From the NCBI RefSeq assembly GCF_024178165.1, contig NZ_JAMZIE010000001.1, positions 558,001 through 622,000 on the forward strand: DNA of 64,000 bases, written 5' to 3'. The DNA is from Halohasta salina (GTDB lineage Archaea; Halobacteriota; Halobacteria; Halobacteriales; Haloferacaceae). This document shows, in pieces, positions 43,910 to 52,416 of the stretch. Position numbers and translations under genes: made by a program. The notes under the pieces are model-generated. The model had not been told where the DNA came from, did no database searches, and saw only the letters and a program-made list of their open reading frames with translations. Within the stretch, counting starts at the first letter, position 1. Each line of letters starts with the position of its first letter.

Positions 43910-44611
43910 TTAGTTGGTGGTTTCGGCTTGACTCTCGGCGTCGTCGGCCGGCTCGTCGCCGCCGTCGGTGGCCGGAACCCCGAGTGTCGCCTCCGCAGCG
44001 GGCTTCTCGCCGGGGGTCGTCGGTCGATCACCGCGGGAGAGCGCGGTCGGCCCCGTCCGGGCGACCTCGATGATGCCGAACTGCCGGTAGGCATCCATCG
44101 CGTCCTCGATTTCCTCGGACTCGCCGGTGAGTTGGACAGTGATCGTCCGCGGGCCGGCATCCAGCGTCTCGCCGTCGTACATCTCGGTGATCGCCTGAAC
44201 CTTGTCGGGTTCGTCGCCGTTGACCTTCAGCAAGACGAGTTCCGACCGGATCGCCCGGTCTTCGAGCTCGCCGACCGACAGCACGGGTTTGAGCTTGGCC
44301 AACTGCTTTTTGATCTGGTCGATGCCGGGTTCGGTCTCCTCGACCAGCAGCGTGAGCCGCGCGTTGCCCTCGACGGTCGTCGGGCCGACGGTGAGGCTCT
44401 CGATGTTGAACTGTCGACGGCTGAACAGCCCCGAGACGCGGGCCAGCACGCCCGGCTCGTGTTCGACCAGCGCCGACACCAGCGCCGTCCGAGTGTCGGG
44501 TTCGGCCTCAACCTCGGGATCGATCCGAATCCCTTGACTATTTCGCCGTCCGTCCGGGTGTGGCCGTTCCTCCGGTGGTGGCCCTTGCAGGCCGCGTGTG
44601 TTCTCGCTCAT
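43910..44611 (-). CDS. ilvN: Acetolactate synthase regulatory subunit
   Basis: A 233-residue small subunit. The ACT domain ([36 protein letters not shown], about 42-80) is the valine-binding site known from the family. A second half (to about 195) also resembles IlvN. The first 40 and last 40 residues are acidic, low-complexity tails, making the protein longer than most IlvN (about 160-180). Its ATG overlaps the ilvB stop by 4 nt. Confidence 0.92.
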   Translation of the reverse strand: MSENTRGLQGPPPEERPHPDGRRNSQGIRIDPEVEAEPDTRTALVSALVEHEPGVLARVSGLFSRRQFNIESLTVGPTTVEGNARLTLLVEETEPGIDQIKKQLAKLKPVLSVGELEDRAIRSELVLLKVNGDEPDKVQAITEMYDGETLDAGPRTITVQLTGESEEIEDAMDAYRQFGIIEVARTGPTALSRGDRPTTPGEKPAAEATLGVPATDGGDEPADDAESQAETTN

Positions 44612-46374
44612 AGTTGGTCCTCCGTGAGTGCGAACTTTCCATTGGGTGCGCCGCTTGCGACCATCGGGTAGACGTCGGCCTCGGGGTCGATGTGGAAGTC
44701 GATCACCGATGGCCCCTCATACGCGAGTGCCTCCTCGATTGCGCGGGCGACCTCGTCGTAGTTGTCGACGCGCCAGCCACAGGCTCCGAACGCCTCGGCG
44801 AGCTTGTCGAACTCCGGCATCCAGTTGTATTCGGAGGCCATGTGTCGACCCTCGAAGAAGGCGTCCTGCCACTGCCGGACCATCCCGACGTACTCGTTGT
44901 TGAGCACCGCGACGGTGATATCGAGGTTCTCCCGAACTGCGACCGACAGCTCCTGGATCGTCATGAGGAACGAGCCATCGCCGTCGAAACAGACGACGTC
45001 CTGGTCGTCGTCGGCCGCGAACCGTGCGCCGACCGCCGCCGGCAGGCCGTAACCCATCGTCCCCAGCCCGTGGGACGACACCCACGTGCGGGGCTCGGTG
45101 AAGGTCCAGTACTGGGAGGCCCACATCTGGTGTTGGCCGACACCGGTGGTGACGACCGTGTCGTCGGCGGTCGCCTCGTCGAAGGCCTCGACAATGAACT
45201 CCGGCCGGAGCGGCGCGTTCTTGTCGACCGGGTAGTCCATCGGGAACTCCTGTTTCCACGTCTGGCACTGCTCGCGCCACTCCCGTGCGTCGGGCTCGTG
45301 GTCGATCTCGTCGGTCAGCTGATCGAGGACCGCCCCCGCGTCGCCGATACAGGGGTAGTCGGCGTGGATGTTCTTGCTGATCTCGGCGGGGTCGATGTCG
45401 ACGTGGACGACCTCGGCCTCGGGGGCGAAGGTGTCGATACCGCCGGTGAGTCGGTCGTCGAATCGGGTGCCGACGCCGATCAGGCAGTCGGTATGCGTGA
45501 TCGCCATGTTGGCGTACCCCGTGCCGTGCATACCGGCCCACGACAGCGACAGCTCGTCGTCTTCGGGGAACGTGCCGATGCCGGGCATCGTCGTCACGAC
45601 CGGAATCCCGTGATCGCGCGCGAACGCGCGGGCGGTCTCGGTGGCCTCGGCCTTGATGACGCCCCCACCCAGTAGCAGGAGGGGTTTTTCCGCCCGCTCG
45701 ATGGCGCGAGCGGCCGCGGCGACGTTCTCGGAGTCGGCCGTCGTCGGCGGCTCGGAGCCGGCCGGGAGTTCGGGCTCGCCGGGTTCGACGTCGGTCTCCT
45801 CAAAGCTGACGTCCTTCGGGAGGTCGACCAGCGTCGGACCGGGGCGGCCGGAGTCGGCCAGCGCGAAGGCGTTGCCAACGGTGTCGCCGATGGTGTCGGC
45901 GGAGTTGGCGAACCAGTTGTGTTTGGTGATCGGCATGGTGACGCCCGTCGTATCCGTTTCCTGGAACGCATCGGAGCCGACCATGTCGCTGGGGACCTGC
46001 CCGGTCAGCGCGACCATCGCATCCGAGTCCATGTTGGCGTCGGCGATTCCGGTGACGAGGTTGGTCGCGCCGGGGCCCGACGTCGCCAGCGCGATCCCGG
46101 GTTCGCCCGCGACGATCCCGTAGGCGTCGGCGGCGTGCGACGCGCCCTGTTCGTGGGCCATCGTGACGTGTTCGATATCCGAATCCCACAGCGCGTCGTA
46201 GACGGGCATGATCGCCCCGCCCTGCACGCCGAAGGCATGTTCGACGCCCGCGTTTTCCAGCGCGCGGACGATCGCAGTCGACCCGTCGGTGACGGGGGCG
46301 GACTCGGTTTCGTCGGCCGTCTCGGTCGGTTCGTCGGCCTCCGGATCGGCCGTCGTCTGGCTTGCGTCGCTCAT
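44608..46374 (-). CDS. ilvB: Acetolactate synthase large subunit
   Basis: A 588-residue thiamine-diphosphate enzyme, the first committed step of branched-chain synthesis. Landmarks: VFGVQGGAIMPVYDAL, MAHEQGASHAADAYG (catalytic Glu), TSGPGATNLVTGI, and the ThDP/Mg motif CFDGDGSFLMTIQELSVAV...NNEYVGMVRQWQ. The first 30 residues (Thr/Glu/Asp-rich) are a haloarchaeal extension. AGGAG lies 7 nt before the ATG, so translation is by Shine-Dalgarno from a long leader, unlike most first genes here. The leader contains an attenuator-like structure (46522-46648). Confidence 0.95.
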   Translation of the reverse strand: MSDASQTTADPEADEPTETADETESAPVTDGSTAIVRALENAGVEHAFGVQGGAIMPVYDALWDSDIEHVTMAHEQGASHAADAYGIVAGEPGIALATSGPGATNLVTGIADANMDSDAMVALTGQVPSDMVGSDAFQETDTTGVTMPITKHNWFANSADTIGDTVGNAFALADSGRPGPTLVDLPKDVSFEETDVEPGEPELPAGSEPPTTADSENVAAAARAIERAEKPLLLLGGGVIKAEATETARAFARDHGIPVVTTMPGIGTFPEDDELSLSWAGMHGTGYANMAITHTDCLIGVGTRFDDRLTGGIDTFAPEAEVVHVDIDPAEISKNIHADYPCIGDAGAVLDQLTDEIDHEPDAREWREQCQTWKQEFPMDYPVDKNAPLRPEFIVEAFDEATADDTVVTTGVGQHQMWASQYWTFTEPRTWVSSHGLGTMGYGLPAAVGARFAADDDQDVVCFDGDGSFLMTIQELSVAVRENLDITVAVLNNEYVGMVRQWQDAFFEGRHMASEYNWMPEFDKLAEAFGACGWRVDNYDEVARAIEEALAYEGPSVIDFHIDPEADVYPMVASGAPNGKFALTEDQL

Positions 46375-46448
46375 TGGTGGGCTCCTGTCGGTCGATAGGC
46401 GCTCGAGTGGGCTGTGCGTCTCGGCTCGGCTGTGTGTGTACTGGTCAT
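46371..46448 (-). CDS. Short upstream reading frame overlapping the ilvB start (tentative)
   Basis: A 25-codon frame starting MTSTHTAEPRRTAHS whose TGA stop overlaps the ilvB ATG (ATGA). The overlap is the same coupling used throughout this operon. Composition (Thr, Arg, His, Pro) gives no function, and no Shine-Dalgarno is evident, so it may be chance. Confidence 0.22.
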   Translation of the reverse strand: MTSTHTAEPRRTAHSSAYRPTGAHQ

Positions 46449-46521
46449 TGTCTGGTGGTGGGGTTGTCGGCTCCCGCGTCGGGTATGCTGGATGGTCGGT
46501 TCGGCTCGGTGGGGAAAAGTG

Positions 46522-46543
46522 GAAAAGGGGCTAGTTGGCCCCT
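46522..46543 (-). terminator. Terminator-like hairpin plus T-run inside the ilvB leader
   Basis: On the minus strand AGGGGC-CAACTA-GCCCCT forms a 6-bp GC-rich stem with a 6-nt loop, followed directly by TTTT and then a second TTTT 5 nt later. It sits about 150 nt before the ilvB ATG and about 100 nt after the leader TATA box, so it lies inside the operon leader, not at a gene end. The TAG stop of the leader reading frame is in the loop. Confidence 0.6.
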
Positions 46544-46614
46544 ACAATACCGATGCCGTCGACAGCGACCGCTCCACGGGCTTGCAGACCGGGAGCGCGG
46601 ATCGGCTGTCGCAT
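46531..46614 (-). CDS. Putative ilvB leader peptide (27 aa)
   Basis: A 27-residue frame starting MRQPIRAPGLQARG and ending AVAVDGIGIVGAN. Five of its last 13 residues are Val or Ile, the end products of the operon. The ATG at 46614 is 26-34 nt from a TATA box (46640-46648), the spacing of leaderless genes here; an in-frame ATG at 46641 would overlap the TATA box and is less likely. The TAG stop falls in the loop of the terminator-like hairpin. Together these are the elements of amino-acid attenuation as known from bacterial ilvB. Expression and function are unproven. Confidence 0.45.
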   Translation of the reverse strand: MRQPIRAPGLQARGAVAVDGIGIVGAN

Positions 46615-46639
46615 TGTATCTGGGCGAACAACGTCTGTC

Positions 46640-46648
46640 ATTATAATA
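46640..46648 (-). promoter_or_regulatory. TATA box of the ilvB operon leader
   Basis: The minus strand reads TATTATAAT, 72-80 nt past the leuA stop codon. A start about 25-30 nt downstream would coincide with the ATG of the leader reading frame and give an ilvB leader of roughly 240-250 nt. Confidence 0.5.
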
Positions 46649-46719
46649 CTTACGTGTCCGGCGGCGCGGCGCTGAAGAGCGCTGTCGCTCACCGTCGGAA
46701 ACGATCCCGGCGGAGGCCA

Positions 46720-47946
<1,227 letters not shown>

Positions 47947-48260
47947 TGTACTTCATCGCAAGGTCGACTGTGTATATAAAACCACCGTTTCAACCGGTCG
48001 GGTGACTGTCCGTCGACCGGAACTGGTTGACTGTAACGACCGATTTCAGCCCCGCTACGCGTCTTCCGGCCTCTGTGTCCGGCAACGGTGGGAACCCATC
48101 GTCCCAATCAATCGTGTATTTATATATTGGTTTCGACAACGCTGGTCCACCGTATCGGTCGACAGTGTTACACCAGTCGGACGTCGGAGCCGGTAGCCGA
48201 CCGCGAAACCGGGGCGTGAGTCGTCCGAACGCTTTTCGTCCCCGGTGATAACGAGGGAGT
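47947..48260. other. Divergent intergenic region between leuA and a DUF5779-like gene
   Basis: No gene is seen in these 314 bp. The left end carries the leuA TATA box. At 48116-48127 a second AT-rich element (TATTTATATATT) is present, well away from either gene start; a small RNA or a long leader for the right-hand gene would explain it. A weaker element (GCTTTTCG near 48231) is closer to the right-hand ATG. Confidence 0.45.
47973..47981 (-). promoter_or_regulatory. TATA box of leuA
   Basis: The minus strand reads TTTTATATA, 27-35 nt before the ATG at 47946. It supports that ATG as the original leuA start and hence the frameshift interpretation. Confidence 0.55.
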
Positions 48261-48545
48261 ATGAGCAATTTCGACCTCGATCTGCGGGACGCGGAGGCCG
48301 AACTCGGGGATCTGCCGAGCGACCAGGTCGTGTTGGGCGTCCTCAACGGCGAGACGCCGGCCGACGAGTGGGTACAGGCAGTCAGACAGGGCAACATCCT
48401 CGTGCTGTCGGTCGAGGGCGATCTCAACACGCTGGCGGCCGGCTTCGCTCGCGAGGTCAAGGACATGGGTGGCGAGCTCATGCATTTCCGGGAGTTTCTG
48501 GTCGTCACCCCCGCCGAGATCCAGATCAACACCGACCGGCTCTGA
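48261..48545 (+). CDS. Conserved haloarchaeal protein (DUF5779-like)
   Basis: A 94-residue acidic protein, MSNFDLDLRDAEAELG onward, which matches a haloarchaea-only family I know as DUF5779. It is mixed alpha/beta: VVLGVLNG strand, a helix (ADEWVQAVRQ), ILVLSVEGDLNTLAAGFAREVKDMGGELMHF, and a closing strand FLVVTPAEIQI. The fold suggests a small alpha-beta plait but no active-site residues stand out. It lies 45 bp before the next gene in the same direction and may be co-transcribed with it. Confidence 0.78.
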   Translation: MSNFDLDLRDAEAELGDLPSDQVVLGVLNGETPADEWVQAVRQGNILVLSVEGDLNTLAAGFAREVKDMGGELMHFREFLVVTPAEIQINTDRL

Positions 48546-48590
48546 GCCCGGAGCCCTGTTTTTAAGCCCGTTCGGCACCTTCAGGTAGCT

Positions 48591-49280
48591 ATGCCAATGA
48601 AAGGAGACGGATCGACGCGCCTCCGAGAGATCGACCGATTCGAGGAGGGCGTCGGCTGGATCGCCTACCCCGACGAGACGATGCAGCGGGCGAGCCACGC
48701 GCTGGCGGCCGACGACGGTGTCTGGCTCGTCGACCCGGTCGACGCCGACGGCCTCGACGACCTGCTGGCGGAGTTCGGCGACGTCGCCGGGGTCGTCGTC
48801 TGTCTCGACCGCCACAAACGCGATGCCGCGGCGATCGCCCGTCGACACGACGTCTCGGTCCACATTCCGCGGTGGATGACCGGGGTCGCCGGCGAGATCG
48901 ACGCCCCGATCGAGCGGGTGACGGTCGAACTCGGCGAGTCGGGCTACGAGCTGTTTCGGATCCGTGATTCCTCGCTCCCGCCGTGGCAGGAAGCTGGGCT
49001 CTACAACGCCGATACCGGGACGCTCGTCGTCCCCGAGTCGGTCGGTGCGGCCGACTACTTCCTGGCCAACGACGAACCGCTCGGCGTCCACCCCATGTTG
49101 CGACTGACGCCGCCGCGGGCGGCGCTGTCGGGATACCGTCCCGAGCGGATCCTCGTCGGCCACGGCGAGGGCGTACGTACCGACGCCGGGGCCGCACTCG
49201 ACGAGGCGCTCGCATCCTCGAAGGCCACGGCGCTATCGCTGTACGGCAAGACCGTTAGGCAGTTCATAACGGGGTCGTAG
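48591..49280 (+). CDS. Metallo-beta-lactamase-fold-like protein lacking the metal motif
   Basis: A 229-residue protein. The layout resembles an MBL-type fold (GVWLVDPVDADGLDDLLAEFGDVAGVVVCLDRHKRDAAAIARRHDVSVHIPRWM), where HxHxDH would be expected and DRHKRDA is found. A second block is GTLVVPESVGAADYFLANDEPLGVHPMLRLTPPRAAL and a late ILVGHGEGV. It therefore probably lacks the two-metal centre or uses another chemistry. An ATG at 48597 is an alternative start. Its stop overlaps the GTG start of the next gene, so the two are coupled and likely act together. Family assignment is tentative. Confidence 0.65.
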   Translation: MPMKGDGSTRLREIDRFEEGVGWIAYPDETMQRASHALAADDGVWLVDPVDADGLDDLLAEFGDVAGVVVCLDRHKRDAAAIARRHDVSVHIPRWMTGVAGEIDAPIERVTVELGESGYELFRIRDSSLPPWQEAGLYNADTGTLVVPESVGAADYFLANDEPLGVHPMLRLTPPRAALSGYRPERILVGHGEGVRTDAGAALDEALASSKATALSLYGKTVRQFITGS

Positions 49281-49708
49281 TGGCTCTCTACGCGACCGAA
49301 GGGCTCCTCGAAGTCCTCATCGAGTTCGCCGCCGACCGCGAGCCCGCAGAGGCCAACGTCCCGATCGCCGCGACCGACGCCGGCGAACTGGCGGGCGTCG
49401 ACGGTCGGCTTGGCGATCTCGATCCCGCAACGCCGGTGTTGACTCACTTCTATCTGCCCGACGCCGCCGGCTCGGTCAACGCGGTCTTCGGGATGGATCT
49501 GGGGACGCCCTCCGGCGGCGCACAGGCCCGGTTCGTCTCCCACCCGACCGGCCCGCAGGGGATCACGAAAACCGACGATCTGGCGGGGGTCGTGCTCGTT
49601 GCGGTCCCGCCGTGGGATGCCGGGACGGTCACCGCATTCGATCGGAGCGGTAGCCGACTGGAGCTCGTCCGACTGGACGCCGAACCGCCGGTCGAATCGA
49701 TCGAGTAG
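49280..49708 (+). CDS. Conserved haloarchaeal protein, unknown function
   Basis: A 142-residue protein starting with GTG, MALYATEGLLEVLIEFAADREPAEANVPIAATDAGEL. I do not recognise the family. The sequence suggests a beta-rich fold with a JAB-like or sensor-like pattern (VLTHFYLPDAAGSVNAVFGMDLGTPSGGAQARFVSHP), ending LAGVVLVAVPPWD. There are no cysteines or clear catalytic residues. The GTG overlaps the TAG of the previous gene by one base, so co-translation is likely. The convergent ribbon-helix-helix gene begins 1 bp after its end. Confidence 0.65.
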   Translation: MALYATEGLLEVLIEFAADREPAEANVPIAATDAGELAGVDGRLGDLDPATPVLTHFYLPDAAGSVNAVFGMDLGTPSGGAQARFVSHPTGPQGITKTDDLAGVVLVAVPPWDAGTVTAFDRSGSRLELVRLDAEPPVESIE

Positions 49709-49709
49709 A

Positions 49710-49931
49710 CTACTCCAGATAGCCGAGATCCCGGAGCTGGTCGGTGATCTCGGTGAACTGATCCTCGGTGAGTTTCTCATCGGCCGCCTCGTTTCGTTGG
49801 TGCTGGATGACGATGCTCCGCAGGAGGAACCGGACCAGATCGCTCGTCGACGTGAAACTGGTGCCTTCGATGGTCTCTTCGACGCGTTCGGCGAGGTCCT
49901 TCGGGATCGAGACGGTCGTGTACTCGGCCAT
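49710..49931 (-). CDS. Ribbon-helix-helix (CopG family) protein
   Basis: A 73-residue protein, MAEYTTVSIPKDLAERVEETIEGTSFTSTSDLVRFLLRSIVIQHQR, with the strand-helix-helix pattern of CopG/Arc DNA-binding domains in residues 3-45. The C-terminal 25 residues (EKLTEDQFTEITDQLRDLGYLE) form an extra helix. It most likely is a DNA-binding regulator. The ATG at 49931 is chosen because the RHH begins at once; an upstream extension in the same frame to 50300 is antisense to another gene and has poor composition. Confidence 0.8.
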   Translation of the reverse strand: MAEYTTVSIPKDLAERVEETIEGTSFTSTSDLVRFLLRSIVIQHQRNEAADEKLTEDQFTEITDQLRDLGYLE

Positions 49932-50030
49932 ACCGACCACACGGCCAGCGGGCCGCATAAACCACGTGTTTCGCTCGGCCGACCGCGCGTGTGGGTGGGT
50001 TTTTAGGAATCGAGTCCGAATCGGCTGGCG

Positions 50031-50357
50031 ATGGGAGCCAGACCGCCGCAGAACGACAGCTCGGAGCCGGATGTCATCGAGTTCGGTATCGCCGCGCTGT
50101 CGGCCCGGCTCGAGGAGGCCGACGTTGAGTTCCCGACGACGAGTGCCGCGCTGGTTGAGGCGGTCGACGACACCGCCATCCCGGTCGACGGGGCGGGAAA
50201 CACCATCGAACTCCGGGAGGCACTGGCGCGGCTCCCACACGACGAGTTCGACAGCGAGTCGGCACTGCTGGACACCCTCCATCCGGTCTTTGAAGACCAC
50301 CGCAAGCAGGCCGGTACGAGCGTCTTCGGCCGGCTGCGGACGCTGCTACCGTTCTGA
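50031..50357 (+). CDS. Conserved haloarchaeal protein (DUF5789-like)
   Basis: A 108-residue acidic protein. The central part (VEFPTTSAALVEAVDDTAIPVDGAGNTIELREALARLPHDEFDSESALLDTLHPVF) matches a small haloarchaeal family (DUF5789/DUF2795-like) in which two helices and a short beta hairpin recur. No function is known. The C-terminal FGRLRTLLPF is basic-hydrophobic, unusual in this proteome. It is convergent with aglJ, 4 bp apart. Confidence 0.68.
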   Translation: MGARPPQNDSSEPDVIEFGIAALSARLEEADVEFPTTSAALVEAVDDTAIPVDGAGNTIELREALARLPHDEFDSESALLDTLHPVFEDHRKQAGTSVFGRLRTLLPF

Positions 50358-50361
50358 TCGC

Positions 50362-51414
50362 TCAGTCGACGTTCGTCGTCGCCTCGGCGGCCGTCGAGTC
50401 GGCGGCCTCAGCCGTATTCGCCGAGCTGTCCGTGTCGGCCGTATTCGCCGAGCTGTCCGTGTCGGCCGTATCCGCCGAGCCGTCCGCGTCGGTCTCGCGG
50501 TCGGCCTCCAGTCGGTCGATCCGGCCGAGCTGTTCGCGGTGCAGCGAGAGGATCAGATCCGCGAGCACGCCGAACATCAACAGCTGGACGCCGAAGAGGA
50601 TCGCCGCCGTCGCGCCGACAGCGATGATCTCGTGGCCGACGCTGTCGACGAACCACCGGTAGATGACGAACGCCGCCAGCGCTATGCCTGTGAGTGTCGA
50701 GACGAGCCCGACGCTGCCGAAGTAGAACAGCGGGTTGCTGGTTTTGGCCTTGCGGTAGAGCTCCAGAAAGATGATGCCGCCGTCCTTCAGCGGGTGGAGG
50801 TTGGTCGTCGACCCGTCGGGGCGCGGCCGATAGGTGATCGGGACGACCTCGGTTTTGATCCCCTTTTTGGCGCACTCGACGGCCATCTCGGTCTCGATGC
50901 CGAAGCCGTCGGCCGACAGGGTGAGCTGCCGGAAGGAGTCGGTTCGGAACGCCCGGTAGCCCGAGAGGATGTCGTGGTACTGTTCGCCGTGGATGAACGC
51001 GAACGCGCGGTTGATGAGCCGGTTGCCGATCCGGTTGAGTCGGGTCATCGCCCCGGGTTTCATGTCGGCAAACCGGTTGCCGATGACGTGTTCGAAGTCG
51101 CCGACGAGCAGCGGTTCGAGCATTCGTTCGGCGTCGGTCGCCCGGTAGGTCATATCCGCGTCGGCCATCAGGACGTATTCGGCGTCGATCCGATCGATGG
51201 CCTCGCGGATGGCCTGCCCTTTCCCCTCGCCCGACTGGGTCATCACCCTCGCACCGGCCTCGGCGGCGAGCTCACGGGTGCCGTCGCTGGATCCCCCGTC
51301 GACCACCAGAATGTCGTCCAGCCCGGCCTCCTGGTAGGACCGAATCACGTCGACGATAGTCGCCGACTCGTCGAGAGTCGGCAGGAGGACACAGATATCC
51401 GCGCTCGGTGGCAT
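50362..51414 (-). CDS. aglJ: Dolichyl-phosphate hexosyltransferase AglJ
   Basis: A 350-residue family 2 glycosyltransferase with C-terminal membrane helices. The GT-A core starts ICVLLPTLDESATIVDVIRSY, with VVDGGSSDGT (nucleotide) and LMADADMTY (DxD-like metal site) and GNRFADMKPGAM. Two hydrophobic segments follow (about 240-262 and 272-296). It resembles AglJ, which loads the first sugar onto dolichol phosphate for S-layer N-glycosylation in Haloferax. The last 40 residues are a Ser/Thr/Asp/Ala tail built from 9-residue repeats (TADTDSSAN). The ATG at 51414 is preferred to the frame start at 51486. Confidence 0.85.
   Translation of the reverse strand: MPPSADICVLLPTLDESATIVDVIRSYQEAGLDDILVVDGGSSDGTRELAAEAGARVMTQSGEGKGQAIREAIDRIDAEYVLMADADMTYRATDAERMLEPLLVGDFEHVIGNRFADMKPGAMTRLNRIGNRLINRAFAFIHGEQYHDILSGYRAFRTDSFRQLTLSADGFGIETEMAVECAKKGIKTEVVPITYRPRPDGSTTNLHPLKDGGIIFLELYRKAKTSNPLFYFGSVGLVSTLTGIALAAFVIYRWFVDSVGHEIIAVGATAAILFGVQLLMFGVLADLILSLHREQLGRIDRLEADRETDADGSADTADTDSSANTADTDSSANTAEAADSTAAEATTNVD
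50411..50491. repeat. Three tandem 27-bp repeats in the aglJ tail
   Basis: Copies at 50411-50437 and 50438-50464 are identical; the third (50465-50491) has three changes, all T to C. The unit begins GCCGTATTCGCCGAGCTG and encodes TADTDSSAN in frame, so copy number can change without breaking aglJ. Confidence 0.85.
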
Positions 51415-51496
51415 TACTGTGGTGTCACGAGCCAGCGGATAAAACTGTGTTCGTTTTCCGACTCTTCGTTTCGGCGTGGGATTCATCTCTCCGAAT

Positions 51497-51512
51497 CTAT
51501 AATTAATTATAG
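51497..51512. promoter_or_regulatory. 16-bp perfect palindrome upstream of a PadR-like gene
   Basis: CTATAATTAATTATAG is a perfect palindrome in an AT-rich island. It lies 66 nt before the PadR-like ATG at 51578 and just before its TATA element (near 51546-51556), and about 85 nt upstream of aglJ on the other strand. PadR-family proteins bind such palindromes, so it is a candidate autoregulatory site. Confidence 0.4.
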
Positions 51513-51577
51513 CAAAGATTAAATTTGTGCAGTAAACAACGAATGATATTATACGGCGCGAAACCTACCGGCACACG

Positions 51578-51853
51578 ATGTATGATCTGACCGGGTTTCA
51601 GCGGGATCTGATCTACGCTATCAGTGGCCTCGACGAACCCTACGGATTAGCAATCAAAGAGTCCCTCCAGGAGTACCGCGACGAGGAAGTCAACCACGGG
51701 CGGCTCTACCCAAACCTCGATACCCTCGTCGAGAAGGGGTACGTCGAGAAGGGACAGAAGGATCGGCGGACGAACCTCTATACGCTGACTGACGACGCCC
51801 ACGAAGCCATCGACGCCCGGCGGCAGTGGGAAGACGACAACCTCGCTGACTGA
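51578..51853 (+). CDS. PadR-like winged-helix regulator
   Basis: A 91-residue protein, MYDLTGFQRDLIYAISGLDEPYGLAIKESLQEYRDEEVNHGRLYPNLDTLVEKGYVEKGQKDRRTNLYTLT, which is the PadR-type winged helix found widely in haloarchaea. It would bind DNA as a dimer. It is related to the regulator at 53331-53639 (shared GFQRDL, NHGRLYPNLD-LVE, RTN-Y-LT). A palindrome lies upstream; the ligand is unknown. tRNA-Lys follows 51 bp downstream. Confidence 0.85.
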   Translation: MYDLTGFQRDLIYAISGLDEPYGLAIKESLQEYRDEEVNHGRLYPNLDTLVEKGYVEKGQKDRRTNLYTLTDDAHEAIDARRQWEDDNLAD

Positions 51854-51855
51854 CG

Positions 51856-51889
51856 CCGGCAGAAGGAAACGCCTTTTAGGGTCTGCCGG
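51856..51889. repeat. 8-bp inverted repeat around the tRNA-Lys TATA box
   Basis: CCGGCAGA (51856-51863) and TCTGCCGG (51882-51889) are perfect complements with an 18-nt spacer that contains CTTTTAG (about 51873-51879), the probable TATA box 25-31 nt before the tRNA. It could be the 3' hairpin of the PadR-like message or an operator. Confidence 0.45.
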
Positions 51890-51903
51890 ATACGGGTAGG
51901 TGA

Positions 51904-51977
51904 GGGCTGGTAGCTCAGTTTGGCAGAGCGACGGACTCTTAATCCGTCGGTCGCGTGTTCAAATCGCGTCCAGCCCG
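51904..51977 (+). tRNA. tRNA-Lys (anticodon CTT)
   Basis: A 74-nt cloverleaf without intron. Acceptor stem GGGCTGG/CCAGCCC with discriminator G; D-stem GCTC/GAGC; anticodon arm ACGGA-CTCTTAA-TCCGT with anticodon CTT; T-arm with loop TTCAAAT. CCA is not encoded, as usual in haloarchaea. TTTTT follows directly and should terminate transcription. A TATA box (CTTTTAG) lies 25-31 nt upstream. Confidence 0.95.
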
Positions 51978-52221
51978 TTTTTGCTTCGAACACACTCACC
52001 AAGAGCGATGTGACTATCGCGTCCGGTCTGTGGTCGGACCAGACACGCTGCGCCACTACCGAACACCAGTCTCCGAACGTCGTCGACCGCTCGCCGTGGC
52101 GTCCGGCTGACGGCCGCCGTTCGACAGTCGATAGGTCACGCCACGTTTCAATGCAGGACCACGTCTTCCAGCAACGATCATCGCAAACAGGGTTATAGCC
52201 GTCGGGCTGCTACGACAACGT

Positions 52222-52416
52222 ATGAACGGGCAGCCCTCCACCAAACAGACATCACGTAGACGAAAGACGGTCCTCTTCTGTCACGGCTGTGAGTATCAGG
52301 GACCCCCCGACGGGCCGTGGGTGGTCCGCTCACAGCCCGACTGCGATGTGCTCCTCTGTCCACGCTGCAACGCGACGGTCACCGTCCGCGAGCGGTTCGA
52401 CGACGAGCCGGGTTAG
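52222..52416 (+). CDS. Small CxxC zinc-finger protein
   Basis: A 64-residue protein with a basic N-terminus (STKQTSRRRKTV) and two CxxC pairs, Cys20/Cys23 (CHGC) and Cys46/Cys49 (CPRC), forming a probable zinc ribbon. GTTATAG lies about 27 nt before the ATG, so it is leaderless. The basic arm is uncommon among these micro-proteins and hints at nucleic acid contact (inference). Its last 4 bp overlap the convergent ctaA stop. Confidence 0.75.
   Translation: MNGQPSTKQTSRRRKTVLFCHGCEYQGPPDGPWVVRSQPDCDVLLCPRCNATVTVRERFDDEPG

Noticed and set aside
50411-50491. CRISPR-like array
   Set aside because: The three units are directly adjacent with no spacers and lie in frame within aglJ. No CRISPR array or cas gene was found in the window.
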